Virus record (IMG/VR): IMGVR_UViG_3300009158_002133 | Coordinates: 1-31,269 of that record | Strand: one strand, 5' to 3' | DNA from: a virus | Length of the DNA stretch: 31,269 bases | Part shown: one piece after another, positions 1 to 6,246 of the stretch | Position numbering within the stretch: position 1 is the stretch's first letter | Layout of the letters: the number at the start of each line of letters is the position of its first letter | The notes under the pieces: model-generated | What the model was told of the DNA's origin: nothing | Database searches by the model: none | The model's input: only the letters and a program-made list of their open reading frames with translations | Position numbers and translations under genes: made by a program

Positions 1-228
1 ACGGGTTAGGCAAGGGGGTAGGCTGGGAGGCTCTCAGGGAGGCTCTGACGGGGTGGGCGGGAGAGCGTCAGGGGTGGGCGGCTGGGAGGCTCAGGGAGGC
101 TCAGGGAAGCGTCCGCCGACGACGCTCAGGACGGCTCAGGGGAGGGGGTGGGCGGCAGAGCGGCTCAGGGGGTGCAGGGCGGCTCAGGACGGCTCAGGGG
201 CTGAGCCTGATGGCTGGGAGGCAGGCAC
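1..228. repeat. G-rich non-coding stretch with GGCTCAGG repeats
   Basis: No credible gene lies here: the open frames are low-complexity and have no start context. The plus strand is strongly G-rich and repeats the 8-mer GGCTCAGG at least six times between about 89 and 200, with variants such as GGCTCTCAGG and GACGCTCAGG. Dense G-runs occur at 50-61 (GGGG T GGG C GGG) followed by 71-78, and at 139-152 (GGGG A GGGGG T GGG), so intramolecular quadruplexes are plausible. Transcription of the leftward accessory genes should stop at the terminator just to the right. The stretch may be an origin, a packaging site or a genome-end region, but nothing proves a role. Confidence 0.55.
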
Positions 229-254
229 AAAAAAGGGGAGCCTTGCGGCTCCCC
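229..254 (-). terminator. Intrinsic terminator, cassette copy 1
   Basis: On the minus strand this is an 8-bp stem GGGGAGCC/GGCTCCCC with a 4-nt loop and a following run of six T. It lies 14 nt beyond the stop of the 164-aa gene. It is one of eight near-identical copies, each at the 3' end of one leftward gene. Confidence 0.88.
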
Positions 255-268
255 TGATGGTTGGACTG

Positions 269-763
269 TTACGACGCTCCGTCGCCGTTGAAGCACCCCT
301 TGCGTCCGTCAGGTCGCAGTCCCCGTCCCTGCAATTCTGACAGGTAGGCTTTGGCAAGCCGCTCATTCCTGTCGCCCTTCTTGTGTCCGCCGCAAGAGGT
401 AGTCGCCCTAGCGTTCGCATACCAGTCTTGCAGTGTGTCCTCCGTCGCCGTCATCGTTTTCTCCGTCAGCCAGATTGTGCAATCCAAGTGGTCTAACTGT
501 CCTTTCAGGTGACGGCGATGGTCACGACAGGAGTAGAAGTAATCCTCCCACACTTCCCGATTCGGATTGTCCATCAGGATACCGCCGTCGGTCTTCGTTA
601 GGATTGCTTCCGCAGTCCGTTCCACTTCCTGCTGAGCGAACCAGTTAGCCGTGACTGCGGCGTGAAGATTGCGGAGCATCGTGATTTGATTGAGCGACGG
701 ATTCGCCGTCGGCGATTGAGCGGGGGAGACGCTCACTTTTTTCCCCTTGGGTTTCGGTTCCAC
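269..763 (-). CDS. Accessory protein with V-E-P type N-terminus
   Basis: A 164-aa protein of unrecognised family. The start is GTG at 763, chosen because the first codons (V-E-P, then a V-S-V-S-P segment near residues 10-14) align with the starts of four other genes in this region, also read from GTG. The rest is soluble, rich in charged residues, with a Trp-containing helical middle and a basic, Gly-rich C-terminal quarter. No signal peptide or membrane segment is seen. It is the last gene of the leftward accessory array and has its own terminator 14 nt downstream. There is no Shine-Dalgarno sequence. Terminator-to-start distance upstream is about 63 nt, longer than for its neighbours. Probably a phage early or moron-type gene; function unknown. 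Confidence 0.7.
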   Translation of the reverse strand: MEPKPKGKKVSVSPAQSPTANPSLNQITMLRNLHAAVTANWFAQQEVERTAEAILTKTDGGILMDNPNREVWEDYFYSCRDHRRHLKGQLDHLDCTIWLTEKTMTATEDTLQDWYANARATTSCGGHKKGDRNERLAKAYLSELQGRGLRPDGRKGCFNGDGAS

Positions 764-826
764 GACTCGATTGAATCATCCCAGCGGCGACGACGCAAGA
801 ATACTTGTCAGGATTTTCTAACGACG

Positions 827-853
827 AAAAAGGGGGAGCCTTTCGGCTCCCCC
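827..853 (-). terminator. Intrinsic terminator, cassette copy 2
   Basis: Minus-strand stem of 9 bp (GGGGGAGCC/GGCTCCCCC), loop GAAA, then five T. It begins 7 nt after the stop codon of the 223-aa gene. Confidence 0.88.
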
Positions 854-860
854 AGTTAGG

Positions 861-1532
861 TCATTCGTAATGCGGGACGGTGAGCGTCGCCGACTGGAAG
901 GGGAAGCGTTCCAGCATCGCTTCCCCGTCAGCCTCAGGACGGGCAGAGGAGAATCCCCTAACCTCCCTAGTGTCGCCGTCGCCCCAGTCCACCCTGTCGC
1001 CTTGGAAGGTTAGTCCGAATTTCTCCCGTCCGTATTCCTTCGCCGCTTCCAGAGTCTTAGCCTCAGCATTTTCGGGAGTCGTAAACTCTCCGTAGATGTT
1101 CACGGCGTTGAAGTAACTCACAGGGAAGCAAGCGAGACACAAGCGGCGATGGTAGTAACAACCTCCCTCCGCAGGACTGTATTCGACTAACTCCGTTCGG
1201 TAAAAGTTAACGAAGTTGACCTCGCTGTCCCCCTTGCGAATCCTGAGCGGCATCAGGAATTCGTCGCGGTAACATTCCGCCGTCGCAGTCCAATCCGCCA
1301 GAGCCTGTTCCTCTTCGTCGTGCTGAAACTTCCTCACTTCCTCTTCGTGCTTATCCAGAGCATCCAGAGCATCCTGCAAACTCGCTAGGGTATTATTTTG
1401 CTTCACCCGTTCGGAACGGAACCATTTGAAAAACAATTCCTCCCGTTCGCCTTTCGTTTTTTGCGAAGCCGTCGCAAGCGGCAGGAAGGGGGAGGCTTCC
1501 TGATTGTTATCCCCTGATGTGTTAGGTTCCAC
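861..1532 (-). CDS. Accessory protein, VEPNTSGDN N-terminus
   Basis: A 223-aa protein of unknown family, start GTG at 1532. Its first nine residues VEPNTSGDN match those of the 151-aa and 107-aa genes nearby almost exactly, at the DNA level too, which fixes the start although no Shine-Dalgarno sequence is present. After the shared leader comes a charged, helical segment (about residues 30-85, likely coiled coil, K/E/D-rich), then a globular part with clustered aromatics and Cys (residues about 115-140, including G-C-Y-Y and C-L-A-C). No membrane segment. It has its own terminator downstream and only 38 nt from the upstream gene's terminator to its start, so any private promoter would give an almost leaderless mRNA. 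Function unknown. Confidence 0.72.
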   Translation of the reverse strand: MEPNTSGDNNQEASPFLPLATASQKTKGEREELFFKWFRSERVKQNNTLASLQDALDALDKHEEEVRKFQHDEEEQALADWTATAECYRDEFLMPLRIRKGDSEVNFVNFYRTELVEYSPAEGGCYYHRRLCLACFPVSYFNAVNIYGEFTTPENAEAKTLEAAKEYGREKFGLTFQGDRVDWGDGDTREVRGFSSARPEADGEAMLERFPFQSATLTVPHYE

Positions 1533-1570
1533 GCCGTTAGTGTAAGTGTCAGGCGGATACGGAGCAACGC

Positions 1571-1597
1571 AAAAAAAGGGGAGCCTTTCGGCTCCCC
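1571..1597 (-). terminator. Intrinsic terminator, cassette copy 3
   Basis: Minus-strand stem GGGGAGCC/GGCTCCCC, loop GAAA, seven T. It lies 8 nt past the stop of the 133-aa gene and 38 nt before the GTG of the next gene. Confidence 0.88.
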
Positions 1598-1605
1598 TAG
1601 GTTTG

Positions 1606-2007
1606 CTATTCGTCTCCCCAGTCCGAACCTTCGTCTTCCTCTTCGTCTTCGTCGTCGCAGTCAGTATCGTGCGGACAGATTTCCGTCAGGATACCTAGCA
1701 GGATGTAGTAACCATCCGCACCGTTATCCGCTTCCTCTTTCAGAGCGGCGGCGAAGTCAGGAGCGTCCTTACACTCGCCCGACATTGCTACCGAAGCCAG
1801 ACTGCGAATCCGATTCGCAACGGCGGAGTCCTTTCGTTTCCAGCCGTTCGTCGCCGTAGCGAAGAGGCTGAAAACATTCCCGTCGATGCGAGTCCACTCG
1901 ACTTGCGGGAAGTCGGACGGTTTCACTTTCGTTTCTCCCAGCAGGAATTTAACGCCCTGCTGATGGGCGGAGAGTTTAAGACTCTCAGTCTTTTTTGGTT
2001 GGGTCAT
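1606..2007 (-). CDS. Accessory protein with acidic C-terminal tail
   Basis: A 133-aa protein starting at ATG 2007. It does not share the V-E-P or MCPMPT starts of its neighbours. The N-terminal 100 residues look like one mixed alpha/beta domain; the last 20 residues are nearly all Asp/Glu, a tail often seen in proteins that mimic nucleic acid or bind basic partners. Upstream the spacer (2008-2072) is longer and AT-rich, so a promoter has room here. A terminator copy follows 8 nt after the stop. The acidic tail would suit a host-takeover or anti-defence DNA-mimic role, but that is speculation; no family is recognised. Confidence 0.7.
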   Translation of the reverse strand: MTQPKKTESLKLSAHQQGVKFLLGETKVKPSDFPQVEWTRIDGNVFSLFATATNGWKRKDSAVANRIRSLASVAMSGECKDAPDFAAALKEEADNGADGYYILLGILTEICPHDTDCDDEDEEEDEGSDWGDE

Positions 2008-2072
2008 TTTGTGCCTAGCGGCAAGCAGAGCGTAGTAAGTAAAATTCTATTACGCAAATATAAAACAGGCAC

Positions 2073-2100
2073 AAAAAAGGGGGAGCCTTTCGGCTCCCCC
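2073..2100 (-). terminator. Intrinsic terminator, cassette copy 4
   Basis: Minus-strand 9-bp stem GGGGGAGCC/GGCTCCCCC, loop GAAA, six T, starting 8 nt after the stop of the 87-aa gene. Confidence 0.88.
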
Positions 2101-2108
2101 AGTTAGGG

Positions 2109-2372
2109 TTACTTTTTCTCCCAGCCTTGCTGCGTTGCGATATGCTCCCCCAGCATATCTGGTTCAGTTTCCTTCGGCACGCTATTAGCGGCGAAGGTAT
2201 GCTGACGCTGAACCTTGCGGCGATGGTCAGGGAAATAGTCGCTCAGGCTTTTCAGAGCCTTAGCCTTTCCGAAGGCTCCCTTGGTTTTGGATTTCGCAAC
2301 GGACGGTTGCGGCGTTTGAGCGGCAGAGTCGCTCAGGTTTTCTGCGGGGGGGGTTTCAGGTTCCACGCTCAT
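2109..2372 (-). CDS. Accessory small basic protein, V-E-P leader
   Basis: An 87-aa protein read from ATG 2372; the GTG at 2366 is the alternative and lines up exactly with the V-E-P starts of the sister genes. A longer open frame to 2480 reads through the neighbouring terminator (encoding G-A-A-R-L-P-F-F) and is not credible. The first 30 residues are Pro/Ser/Ala-rich and look disordered; the middle is Lys-rich (residues about 28-42) and could bind nucleic acid. The 5' flank is nearly the same as that of the 223-aa gene (both contain GCTCCGTATCCG then CTTACA), so the two genes seem to share a duplicated upstream segment. Function unknown. Confidence 0.62.
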   Translation of the reverse strand: MSVEPETPPAENLSDSAAQTPQPSVAKSKTKGAFGKAKALKSLSDYFPDHRRKVQRQHTFAANSVPKETEPDMLGEHIATQQGWEKK

Positions 2373-2405
2373 AATGTAAGCGGCGGACGGATACGGAGCA
2401 AACAC

Positions 2406-2431
2406 AAAAAAGGGGAGCCTTGCGGCTCCCC
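2406..2431 (-). terminator. Intrinsic terminator, cassette copy 5
   Basis: Minus-strand stem GGGGAGCC/GGCTCCCC, loop GCAA, six T, 6 nt after the stop of the 151-aa gene. Confidence 0.88.
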
Positions 2432-2437
2432 AGTTTG

Positions 2438-2893
2438 TTAGTCGGCGTCGTCGTATTGTGCTGACTGCATTTCCTCCCAATCCTCACGGTGCTTCTCTAC
2501 GGCGGCGGCGAAGGTAAACCCTTCAACCTTCTCTTCAACCTTCCGCACAAACCCGCAGATGCTAGCGGCTGGGGTGCAGTCGTCGTCGCCCTTGTCTATG
2601 CAAACGCTGTCTCCGTTCGGTAAGTGTCGGGTGTCAGACCAGTGACTAGTTTCCTGACCGAAGGCAGGATGTTCCGCCGTCTTGCCTTTCAGTGCGTCCA
2701 CAAACTCCTTATGCCGTTCCAGAGCCTCCCGCAAATTCGCTTCGGCTTCCTGAACATTAGCGGCAAGCAATTCACGGGTGTTAGTCAGCAGTCCTGCTAC
2801 CAAAACCGTTACTTCATTTACCGAAACAATCTTCGGCAGAGTGAAAGCGGGGGAGACGCTTTCGGAATTATCCCCAGTCGTGTTAGGTTCCAC
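2438..2893 (-). CDS. Accessory protein, VEPNTTGDN N-terminus
   Basis: A 151-aa protein of unknown family. GTG 2893 is chosen because the first residues VEPNTTGDN and the following S-V-S-P and T-L-P segments match the sister genes; the longer frame to 2998 again translates a terminator hairpin and is rejected. After the leader comes a helical, Leu/Ala/Glu-rich region (residues about 25-70, likely coiled coil), a short Cys/Asp-rich segment around residues 95-112, and a charged C-terminal helix ending in D-D-A-D. No membrane segment or signal peptide. It sits between two terminator copies, so it is probably its own transcription unit. Confidence 0.7.
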   Translation of the reverse strand: MEPNTTGDNSESVSPAFTLPKIVSVNEVTVLVAGLLTNTRELLAANVQEAEANLREALERHKEFVDALKGKTAEHPAFGQETSHWSDTRHLPNGDSVCIDKGDDDCTPAASICGFVRKVEEKVEGFTFAAAVEKHREDWEEMQSAQYDDAD

Positions 2894-2932
2894 ATCCACA
2901 AACTGAGAGCCGTAAGTAAAAAACACAAACAC

Positions 2933-2958
2933 AAAAAAGGGGAGCCTTGCGGCTCCCC
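2933..2958 (-). terminator. Intrinsic terminator, cassette copy 6
   Basis: Minus-strand stem GGGGAGCC/GGCTCCCC, loop GCAA, six T, 9 nt after the stop of the 155-aa gene. Confidence 0.88.
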
Positions 2959-2967
2959 TTGCGTTTG

Positions 2968-3435
2968 TTATCCGAATGTAATTTCCCCTAAGAAACAATA
3001 TTGAAAGAAAGCGTCATCGCTTACGCCGTCCGCTTCCGTCGGATGTTCCTGAGTCACTAACATTTCTGCATACATCTTGCGGAGCCAATCAGGTTGCTTT
3101 TCGTCGCTCACAAACTTCACCAGTTTATTGTGAAGCCAAACCGCCGTGACTTCCTGATACTTGCTCAGGTCTTCCTCTCCCTCAAAATCAACGCACTTGA
3201 TTTCAATCATCAGGGAAGCGTAAGGAATACCGTCCTTCTCTCCCGCTTTGTTATAGTCCTTATAGCCTTTGCTCTCAGGGTTTGCAGGGAAACCCCAAGA
3301 TGAGCCTCCCAGTCCGCCTTCGACGGCTCCGCTCACGATATACCAGAGATTTTTTGCGTAATCTTCGGACATCGTTTTGTTAGTTAGGAACGCTTTCATT
3401 TTTTCTGACTTTGTTATGGTGGGCATAGGACACAT
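2968..3435 (-). CDS. Accessory protein with MCPMPT start
   Basis: A 155-aa protein of unknown family. The start could be ATG 3435 (MCPMPT) or ATG 3426 (MPT). The 402-aa gene has the same MCPMPT(I/L)xK beginning, and a third gene at 6631 keeps only the second ATG in the context TCCTATGCC, so the second may be the real one. The frame upstream to 3462 has no support. The protein looks globular, with a Gly-rich segment around residues 37-52 (G-G-L-G-G-S-S-W-G) and an acidic C-terminal third. No membrane segments. A TTGTGT hexamer lies exactly 32 nt before the second ATG. It has its own terminator downstream. Confidence 0.68.
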   Translation of the reverse strand: MCPMPTITKSEKMKAFLTNKTMSEDYAKNLWYIVSGAVEGGLGGSSWGFPANPESKGYKDYNKAGEKDGIPYASLMIEIKCVDFEGEEDLSKYQEVTAVWLHNKLVKFVSDEKQPDWLRKMYAEMLVTQEHPTEADGVSDDAFFQYCFLGEITFG

Positions 3436-3464
3436 AAACAAACCCAAGGCGGCGGGTAACACAA
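3424..3464 (-). promoter_or_regulatory. Candidate start/promoter element (TTGTGT-N32-ATG)
   Basis: Minus strand: TTGTGT at 3464-3459, 32 nt, then TCCTATGCC with the ATG at 3426. Spacing and 3' end match the elements upstream of the 402-aa gene and the 62-aa gene. The same site contains GTAACACAA on the plus strand (3456-3464). No convincing -10 box is visible, so this is a candidate only. Confidence 0.3.
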
Positions 3465-3468
3465 TAAC

Positions 3469-3494
3469 AAAAAAGGGGAGCCTTTCGGCTCCCC
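3469..3494 (-). terminator. Intrinsic terminator, cassette copy 7
   Basis: Minus-strand stem GGGGAGCC/GGCTCCCC, loop GAAA, six T, 7 nt after the stop of the 107-aa gene. Confidence 0.88.
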
Positions 3495-3501
3495 AGTTAG
3501 G

Positions 3502-3825
3502 TCACTTGATTTGGGACAAACTCTCGCCCTTAATCCTCAGGATTGCTTCCCGAAGATGTGCGACGGCGGCGGCTTCGCTCCCGTGACGCTCTGACTGTAT
3601 CGCCGCAACCGCTAGGGTATATTGCTCCTTAGCAAACTCAATCTTCTGGTTCAATTCCTGATGCTGATAGTAATGGTAATTACGATTGCCTCCCATTCGG
3701 GTCAGGTGAGCCAAAAACTTCTTTTCGAGTTTCTGAGTTTTGGATGTATCCGCAAGAGACGCTTGCGGGACGGTGACGCTAGGGGAGGTAGCGTCGGGAA
3801 TTTCCCCTGATGTGTTAGGTTCCAC
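3502..3825 (-). CDS. Accessory protein, VEPNTSGE N-terminus
   Basis: A 107-aa protein of unknown family, GTG start at 3825. The first eight residues VEPNTSGE and the later S-P-S-V-T-V-P segment match the sister genes; its first 22 bases are the same as those of the 223-aa gene. The body (residues 30-107) is helical, rich in Lys, Glu, Ala and Gln, and probably a coiled coil, with an N-R-N-Y-H-Y-Y-Q-H-Q aromatic/His patch near residue 50. No membrane segment. It has its own downstream terminator, and the upstream spacer after the neighbouring terminator is about 39 nt. The longer frame starting at 3864 begins at the terminator's edge and is unlikely. Confidence 0.7.
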   Translation of the reverse strand: MEPNTSGEIPDATSPSVTVPQASLADTSKTQKLEKKFLAHLTRMGGNRNYHYYQHQELNQKIEFAKEQYTLAVAAIQSERHGSEAAAVAHLREAILRIKGESLSQIK

Positions 3826-3864
3826 AAATCCAATGTGCCTACCAGTAACACAAAAGCAAGGCAC

Positions 3865-3891
3865 AAAAAAAGGGGAGCCTTTCGGCTCCCC
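3865..3891 (-). terminator. Intrinsic terminator, cassette copy 8
   Basis: Minus-strand stem GGGGAGCC/GGCTCCCC, loop GAAA, seven T, 6 nt after the stop of the 402-aa gene. On the plus strand four T follow the hairpin, so this copy could act weakly in both directions. Confidence 0.88.
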
Positions 3892-3897
3892 TTTTGC

Positions 3898-5106
3898 TCA
3901 CCAGTCCCGCTTCATTGCTAGGCTAATCACTTCGGACGCTGGGATAATGTGGCATCCAATGGTCAGGTTCCCGTCAGCCGCCGCAGTCCAATTGAAACTT
4001 CCTAGGGCGATAGGCAACCCTTCGACTGGTAGACCCTTTTCCGTATCCTGCACCTTGTCCCCGTATCGCTTCCAGAGAGCCTTGCAGAGCGTCTCAGGCA
4101 ACCTTGCTCCCCTGTTGGTTTCGATATCCCCTTCGTCGGGGTTGAACCTCAGAAGCGTTCCCGTCCTAGTGTCGCTTTGCAAGTCAACCCCCGCCGTTTC
4201 CATCCATTCAGACATCAAATGACCGTATTCAATTTTCTGAACCTTGCAGATATTCTCTTTAATCGTGCCGATAATCATTTGACGCTTATCAAATTGGTTA
4301 TCCCTAGGCAGGAAGTTTTTCCAAGCGTCGGCTTCCGTTACTATCGTTTCCTTAATTTGAGCGTAAGCGATTTTCAAGTCTTCGGAATAAAGGACGGCGA
4401 TACGCTTAACCTTTTTGAAATACTCCGCAATCTCCGCCGCTTGCTTAGCCTTCCTATTGAACAACCTTTCGAGATATCCCTTAATAATCTTTTTGATATC
4501 CTTCACGCCCTGTTTGGGATAACCCTTGCAGAATTTTTTGCGGAAGACTTCGGCTTTCAAATACTCGCAGTAGATTTCCCAAACCTGAACGCATCCGAAT
4601 CGCTTGACCCTAGGATTGCTGAGGTGCTTAACTTGCTCCCTAACAGCCTCCATTTGTGCGGAATAGAAGTCGTTATTGAATCCGACGGAGCGACTGGGAG
4701 CCGTGAACACTAAGGACAATTGCTTGTCTTTAAGACGCTCTGCGAATCGCTCTTCAAACATCAGGAATTGTTCCGCAATCGGGAGAGCGTCAAATTCGCT
4801 ATTCATATCCCAATGAGACATCCTGAACGGAAGCGGGATATAATTTTGAATCTTCCCCTGATGTTTAGAGGTTGTTATCGAATAGCCGTAACTGCTGACG
4901 GCGAAGACTCCCTGACCCTTGATTTCCCGACGCATTGCGATGCGAGTAGAATAAGAGTAGATTGAGGTATCTTCCCCGCAAGCCGCCGTGTGAACGGAGG
5001 CAGGGCAGGACATTTCGGTATTTGCTCCATTGCACCAGAAGTGAATGAGGGCTTTTTGATTAGGTTGGAACCTTTTAATTTTGTTTAGTGTGGGCATAGG
5101 ACACAT
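3898..5106 (-). CDS. Conserved-looking phage protein, 402 aa, MCPMPT start
   Basis: The largest leftward early gene. ATG 5106 is chosen because AGGGGAG lies 3 nt upstream, the only Shine-Dalgarno-like spacing in this region; ATG 5097 is the alternative that matches the TCCTATG context. Residues about 45-85 contain the segment Y-S-Y-S-T-R-I-A-M-R and then Y-S-I-T-T-S-K-H-Q. A similar arrangement is familiar to me from uncharacterised phage proteins in which a short beta-rich N-terminal part precedes a long helical part. Residues about 165-280 are Lys-rich and helical. No signal peptide or membrane segment. Function unknown; a nucleic-acid-binding role is possible from the basic middle. Its terminator is the rightmost of the eight copies. 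Confidence 0.78.
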   Translation of the reverse strand: MCPMPTLNKIKRFQPNQKALIHFWCNGANTEMSCPASVHTAACGEDTSIYSYSTRIAMRREIKGQGVFAVSSYGYSITTSKHQGKIQNYIPLPFRMSHWDMNSEFDALPIAEQFLMFEERFAERLKDKQLSLVFTAPSRSVGFNNDFYSAQMEAVREQVKHLSNPRVKRFGCVQVWEIYCEYLKAEVFRKKFCKGYPKQGVKDIKKIIKGYLERLFNRKAKQAAEIAEYFKKVKRIAVLYSEDLKIAYAQIKETIVTEADAWKNFLPRDNQFDKRQMIIGTIKENICKVQKIEYGHLMSEWMETAGVDLQSDTRTGTLLRFNPDEGDIETNRGARLPETLCKALWKRYGDKVQDTEKGLPVEGLPIALGSFNWTAAADGNLTIGCHIIPASEVISLAMKRDW

Positions 5107-5135
5107 AATCTCCCCTGTTTGTGTTACACTGTCAA
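5095..5135 (-). promoter_or_regulatory. Candidate promoter: TTGACA-N32-TCCTATG
   Basis: Minus strand: perfect TTGACA at 5135-5130, then GTAACACAA (5127-5119), ACAGGGG, and TCCTATGCC with ATG at 5097. The exonuclease promoter region on the opposite strand has the same order (TTGACAG, ACAGGGG, TCCTATG), and the ERF gene has TTGACA followed by GTAACACAA. No good TATAAT box is seen at 17 nt. Confidence 0.45.
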
Positions 5136-5147
5136 GGGTATTGATTA

Positions 5148-5495
5148 TTAATCTTCCTGAAAGTCTCCCTTGGCTTTCCTGACTAATTCGGCTGACAATT
5201 CATTGTCGGCGGAAAGGATATCAATTACCCCTTCCTCTAACAGTTTAACTTCTGCCGCCGTCAGTCCCTGCAACGGCTCTCCCGTTGCGTCGGCTGGGTA
5301 ACAGCCTATTAAGTCATAACTGCTGAGGCTCACGCCGTCAAAATTAGCGACTAAATAGGAGTCATTTCCTTTTGACCCCCAAAACTCATAGCCGCCGATT
5401 CCTTCGTCTTCGATTTCAAAGTCTACTTCACCAGAGCAAAGGTAAAAGCAAGAGCCTAACTTTACCTTCAAATCAGAAAAAGAGTAGGTTCCCAT
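5148..5495 (-). CDS. Hypothetical small acidic protein
   Basis: A 115-aa acidic protein, ATG 5495. The start overlaps the stop of the upstream 95-aa gene (TAATG), which implies translational coupling and decides the start. Beta-rich N-terminal two thirds with several Gly-aromatic motifs (E-F-W-G-S-K-G), and a helical, Leu/Glu-rich C-terminus (residues about 78-110). No family recognised. It is the last gene of the leftward run that begins at 6631; no strong terminator follows, only an AT-rich inverted repeat GATTA-A-TAATC at the stop (5143-5153). Confidence 0.68.
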   Translation of the reverse strand: MGTYSFSDLKVKLGSCFYLCSGEVDFEIEDEGIGGYEFWGSKGNDSYLVANFDGVSLSSYDLIGCYPADATGEPLQGLTAAEVKLLEEGVIDILSADNELSAELVRKAKGDFQED

Positions 5496-5782
5496 TAGGA
5501 AACCTCTCCTTTCTCTGCTTCGACTCGCTCTTTCAAAACTTCCTCTGTCATATGGAAAACATTAACCCTTAGCGAATTTGGGTAAATCTTAACAAACTGA
5601 ATCTGCATAGAATAGATAGCGGAACCTTCTGCCTTCCATTCCTCAGAGCGTATGTTATCAGTTTTAATATGCTCCATAGTGGCAGAAGCCGTATCGAAAT
5701 TGCAGATTTGAATGTGAACGACTGTTTTCTGGAAACAGAAAGCCGTGGTTACGATGTAGTTTTTGATGTTAGTATAGTCCAT
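5495..5782 (-). CDS. Hypothetical small protein
   Basis: A 95-aa protein, ATG 5782, with an AT-rich, Shine-Dalgarno-free leader. It looks beta-rich with alternating hydrophobics (residues 6-30 and 55-75) and a charged C-terminal helix that is Glu/Lys-rich. No motif I recognise. Its last base overlaps the start of the next gene, so the two are coupled. Confidence 0.66.
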   Translation of the reverse strand: MDYTNIKNYIVTTAFCFQKTVVHIQICNFDTASATMEHIKTDNIRSEEWKAEGSAIYSMQIQFVKIYPNSLRVNVFHMTEEVLKERVEAEKGEVS

Positions 5783-5808
5783 TGTTATTATTGGTTGGTT
5801 GTGGGAGA

Positions 5809-6030
5809 TTAGGGACGCTTCTGGTAAATGCAGAAGCCAAGGGATGAGGGTGAGTTAGAGTCTAGAAATACGCACATTTCTGCGTAGTATTGGCGATGGG
5901 TCTTAGCGATTTGCCAAGCGGGTGAATCAGGCTGAGCCTTGTCCATTTTCTTTTGGTGATGCTCTACCATTTTGTATGCTTTATTATACAGAATGTAGAA
6001 GTATTTATTCTCAGGGGTGAGTCCTTTCAT
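5809..6030 (-). CDS. Hypothetical small protein
   Basis: A 73-aa protein, ATG 6030, overlapping the stop of the upstream 72-aa gene as ATGA. It has an aromatic N-terminal helix (Y-F-Y-I-L-Y-N-K-A-Y), a basic middle (H-H-Q-K-K-M-D-K) and a Tyr-rich second helix. Probably an all-helical small phage protein; function unknown. Confidence 0.66.
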   Translation of the reverse strand: MKGLTPENKYFYILYNKAYKMVEHHQKKMDKAQPDSPAWQIAKTHRQYYAEMCVFLDSNSPSSLGFCIYQKRP

Positions 6031-6245
6031 TTGATGTGACCAGCCTCACGGCGGAATTGATTTACTTCGTCAGCGGTATGCAGGGTGTTGTCAGCCCAGA
6101 GCCTCAGCGTTTCTGCGGAGGCACGAAGCCGTTCCGCAGAATCCGCCGCCGTGTCGCCGTCAATGTTGCCTAGGGTGTCAATCAATTGGCTCAGGAGTTT
6201 GTTAGCCTGACGGCGTTGGTGCTTAGAATTGTTAGGAGCGTCCAT
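6027..6245 (-). CDS. Hypothetical small helical protein
   Basis: A 72-aa protein. ATG 6245 is chosen because it follows the upstream stop by one base (TGA-T-ATG); an in-frame ATG at 6272 would overlap the upstream gene by 26 nt. Basic N-terminus (K-H-Q-R-R-Q), then a long amphipathic helix rich in Ala, Asp, Leu and Arg (residues about 15-60). No family recognised. Confidence 0.64.
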   Translation of the reverse strand: MDAPNNSKHQRRQANKLLSQLIDTLGNIDGDTAADSAERLRASAETLRLWADNTLHTADEVNQFRREAGHIK

Positions 6246-6246
6246 A

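Noticed and set aside
53-340. Open frames on both strands in the G-rich left end
   Set aside because: Low-complexity translation of GGCTCAGG repeats; frames cross the terminator and have no plausible start context.
2055-2062. TATATTTG on the minus strand, like the Bacteroidota -7 box
   Set aside because: No TTTG at the required ~20-nt upstream spacing, and only one clear case, so not reported as a promoter.
2373-2480. Longer N-terminus for the 87-aa gene
   Set aside because: The extension translates the neighbouring terminator hairpin; the V-E-P start shared with sister genes is better supported.
2894-2998. Longer N-terminus for the 151-aa gene
   Set aside because: It also reads through a terminator copy; homologous start at GTG 2893.
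229-3891. CRISPR-like repeat array
   Set aside because: The repeats are separated by whole genes of 87 to 402 codons, are terminators by structure, and there is no cas gene.
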